Assembly (NCBI GenBank): GCA_022843385.1
Contig: JALHNT010000042.1
Span: 1 to 63,363, forward strand
Source of the DNA: Anaerolineae bacterium
Lineage (GTDB): Bacteria; Chloroflexota; Anaerolineae; Aggregatilineales; Phototrophicaceae
Direction of reading: 5' to 3'
Length of the DNA stretch: 63,363 bases
The notes under the pieces are model-generated. The model did not search any database, was not told where the DNA came from, and saw only the letters and a list, made by a program, of their open reading frames with translations. A program made the translations under genes and the position numbers. How positions within the stretch are numbered: position 1 is the first letter of the stretch; the number at the start of each line of letters is the position of its first letter. Shown here in pieces: positions 61,521 to 63,363 of the stretch.

Positions 61521-62087
61521 ATGGCTGTACCGGATTATCGCGATGACCCCTGGACGCGCGTGCGGACTGTTCATGATTTTCCGGCGGATGAGGTGATTTC
61601 CGCGGCACAGAAAGAGATCCGGCGTGGACAGACTGAGAATGCTGCGCTGCTGGCCTATGAAATGCTGACGACCAGCGTCGAGATGGAGGAGTATCTCTGG
61701 GGGCGGCTGCAAGTGATCGCGGTGGAAGACATCGGTTTCGGCAGCATCAACGTGCCGGTGCTGATCGAAACCCTGTATCAGATGCACTTTCGCATTCCGC
61801 GTCCGCGGGGTGATCGCTACCTATTCGCTATTCATGCGGTGCGCGTCTTGTGCCAGTGCCAGAAAGAGCGGGGCAGCGATGATCTGCTCAACTGGATCAC
61901 CCGGTCGGTTGAACAGGGGACACGCCCACACATTCCGGATTATGCGGTTGATATGCATACACGGCGCGGGCAGGAGATGGGGCGCGGTATCCAGCACTTC
62001 CTGACCGAAGCCTCACAGGTCAGCCCTGAACTGCCGGATCGTGACCTGACATATAAGCAGCGGTTGCTCGAACTGGTGCAAGGCTGA
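61521..62087 (+). CDS. Stand-alone MgsA/RarA C-terminal-domain protein
   Basis: A 188-aa protein. The pattern DEVISAAQKEIRRGQTENAALLAYEMLTTSVEMEEYLWGRLQVIAVEDIGFG matches the region after the AAA+ domain of RarA/MgsA replication-recombination ATPases. The P-loop and Walker B parts are missing, and the protein starts cleanly with AGGAGAAG before the ATG, so it seems a true stand-alone domain rather than a truncated gene. It may assemble with a full-length RarA encoded elsewhere. Confidence 0.8.
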   Translation: MAVPDYRDDPWTRVRTVHDFPADEVISAAQKEIRRGQTENAALLAYEMLTTSVEMEEYLWGRLQVIAVEDIGFGSINVPVLIETLYQMHFRIPRPRGDRYLFAIHAVRVLCQCQKERGSDDLLNWITRSVEQGTRPHIPDYAVDMHTRRGQEMGRGIQHFLTEASQVSPELPDRDLTYKQRLLELVQG

Positions 62088-62140
62088 GCAAGTGACGGCA
62101 CAGGGGATGCAGGAAAATCAAGTATGCCCACTCCTTATTA

Positions 62141-62590
62141 TCTGATTCGCAACGTTCGTCAGATTCGTCAGATTCGCATCAGTCCTTTTTTCGATTCGTG
62201 AATCAGTCGTCAGTTGATAGTCGTCAGAACAGTCCGAGAGAACATGAACCACAAAAGTCGTCAAAGTCGTCAAAGCCAAAAGTGAATTTAGTGACGATTG
62301 GCCTTCGGTCAGTGACGAGTAATCAGTCTATCCGTCTACCGACTGCCCTGTGGCGGCGGCAGTTATGGCAGTCGATGGTGTGGCAGCGCTGCCGGTGGGC
62401 CGCGAGGGCGGTTCGCGAACCGCCCTTACAAGAAGAATACGCCCAATCCACCTGTCAGGGGTGAACTTTTGGTAAACTTTTTGGTACGAGTTAACGCGAG
62501 TCAGCGCTAACCCATTTGCGGGAGCGCGAGGGTTAAGGTTGTCAGCGCGAGGTGAGAAAACGGTTGGGGAAATTGGGGGTTGAGGGAGCA
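62141..62590. repeat. Mosaic intergenic repeat R3
   Basis: Starts with CTGATTCGCAACGTTCGTCAG and further ATTCGTCAG units. Positions 62155-62204 match R2 (26380-26429) almost base for base, 62142-62177 matches R1 (12593-12628), and 62404-62590 matches R2 (26674-26859), ending GTTGAGGGAGCA. GTCGTCAAAGTCGTCAA (62248) also occurs in R1 (12996). Confidence 0.75.
62406..62425. repeat. Perfect 20-bp palindrome within R3
   Basis: GGGCGGTTCGCGAACCGCCC, symmetric over all 20 bases. The equivalent place in R2 (26676-26695) has lost symmetry. Such palindromes are common REP-like elements in this type of genome. Confidence 0.6.
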
Positions 62591-62684
62591 CTATACACAC
62601 AATTTCGAACTACCGCCTTAACTCAGATGATGGAACTCATCACACCTGTTCATTACTTCAGCAGGCGTTCTTTACTACTTGAAC

Positions 62685-63128
62685 TCAAAATCCACGAATC
62701 GTATAGCAGTAAATGTCATTATCCAGATGCGTTATCCAGTAGTTATCGAGCCAGAACCGAGGGATAGGCTGTTGTGGTAGAAGGTATAGGAATCCCTCAG
62801 CTCCTAGAAGACCATCAATATTGCTGCCCACACTAACGTATAGTAGTGAAGGAATCAGGGTTTGCTCATCTATATAAACTTCACCATAAAATAGCCGGTT
62901 GTCGGATGTGCGAAATTCTATGCCTCGATTAAGCAAACTGGAACTTTTCAAAAACTTGTTTGACCAGCTATCTGCATTTTCCACTATATACTGAAAAACA
63001 AGATTGCGTTCTGAGCAAAATCTATTACTAATCGCTAACAGTCTGAATGAGAAGTTGAGCAAGATGCCACCAATACATGACAAAAGAATGATAACTATGG
63101 CAGCAGATATCCTCGATAACCATTTCAC
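62685..63128 (-). CDS. Unknown membrane-anchored protein in AT-rich DNA
   Basis: A 147-aa protein. A hydrophobic N-terminal helix (about residues 8-32, ISAAIVIILLSCIGGILLNFSF) is followed by a soluble part with no recognised domain, rich in Asn, Tyr and Ser. The gene and its surroundings are clearly more AT-rich than the rest of the window, which suggests acquisition by transfer. The start has no strong ribosome site. Its 3' end abuts repeat R3. Confidence 0.55.
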   Translation of the reverse strand: MKWLSRISAAIVIILLSCIGGILLNFSFRLLAISNRFCSERNLVFQYIVENADSWSNKFLKSSSLLNRGIEFRTSDNRLFYGEVYIDEQTLIPSLLYVSVGSNIDGLLGAEGFLYLLPQQPIPRFWLDNYWITHLDNDIYCYTIRGF

Positions 63129-63250
63129 AGTCTTAACCCTTCTCAGTCCAGAATCTCCCTTGAGAACCTCGACACGGTGAGTTATGCAGTCACATGATAT
63201 CTATACACAATCAACAACCTGCATACTCATCTCACACGTAAAATGATGGC

Positions 63251-63363
63251 TCATGGGTAGAAAGAGTGCAAACGGACCAGGGATGAGATGAAAGCAACGG
63301 AGACGCGCTTGAGATTGACGCGAAACTCATGGATCGCGACATAGCCACTGAGAAAATGCTTGC
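63251..63363 (-). CDS. C-terminal end of a truncated reading frame at the window edge
   Basis: From the right edge a minus-strand frame reads KHFLSGYVAIHEFRV, then NLKRVSVAFISSLVR, and ends at a TGA at 63251-63253. It is basic and helical and could be the end of a transposase, but too little is visible to assign a family. Partial at the window boundary. Confidence 0.35.
   Translation of the reverse strand, partial: KHFLSGYVAIHEFRVNLKRVSVAFISSLVRLHSFYP

Larger units (their letters stand above)
62088..62684. other. Intergenic region holding mosaic repeat R3
   Basis: No gene is supported. It contains R3 (62141-62590) with a perfect palindrome at 62406-62425, and then an AT-richer 95-bp spacer to the stop of the gene at 62685. 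Confidence 0.6.

Overview
The window is a GC-rich (roughly 60 %) bacterial chromosomal segment. Its gene families fit a Chloroflexota (Anaerolineae-like) genome: long PAS/GAF histidine kinases, WD-repeat proteins with a short conserved acidic/Cys tail, DUF6159-type membrane proteins, a CopC-CopD fusion, many ECF sigma factors and short TolB-like propellers. This placement is inferred from gene content; no 16S rRNA or ribosomal protein gene is present. There is no CRISPR array, rRNA operon, complete insertion sequence or prophage. One tRNA gene, tRNA-Arg(CCU), is present with a near-consensus promoter.

Layout. 1-1132: recR on the minus strand, with a non-coding stretch below it. 1196-11577: a plus-strand signalling cluster of an eight-PAS/GAF histidine kinase, an Rcp1-like receiver, a receiver-PAS-PAS kinase and a HAMP kinase with two C-terminal receivers. 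No DNA-binding output domain is encoded in it. 11586-15883: two minus-strand secreted proteins separated by a repeat-rich gap. 16062-19552: an ABC exporter, a DUF4345-like membrane protein and an ECF sigma factor, closed by an orphan copy of the exporter's 3' end. 19576-23033: a TM0106-type RecB-like nuclease, a DinB-like protein, DUF4256, a possible MITE and the tRNA. 23126-26210: a copper-handling operon (small membrane protein, CopCD with a degenerate cytochrome c tail, TIR-like membrane protein). 26370-29665: a second intergenic repeat and an 18-repeat WD propeller protein. 29855-35342: CDGSH protein, deacylase/HEAT fusion, aldo-keto reductase and MFS transporter. 35445-41410: Crp regulator, methyltransferase, Uma2 remnant, ComB-like phosphatase, small unknown protein, nitrilase, an ECF sigma factor fused to a bifunctional-nuclease (DUF151) domain, and a helical-repeat protein. 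41665-44255: xylulokinase-like and polyol-dehydrogenase-like pair. 44258-51040: a decayed ABC-2 permease, DUF1801, a serine protease, an MFS transporter and an orphan FtsX-type permease. 51209-62087: secreted, arginase-like, MBL-rhodanese, glycosyltransferase, small membrane, GNAT, DUF1295, Tag glycosylase and stand-alone MgsA-domain genes. 62141-63363: a third intergenic repeat and an AT-richer edge with an unknown membrane protein and a truncated reading frame.

The most unusual items are the ECF sigma/DUF151 fusion, the duplicated ABC-exporter 3' end that brackets a sigma-factor module, three homologous mosaic intergenic repeats that each lie at the 3' end of a minus-strand gene for an exported or membrane protein, the 18-copy 120-bp WD array, the deacylase-HEAT-lysine tail fusion, and the ABC-2 permease frame broken by two amber codons.
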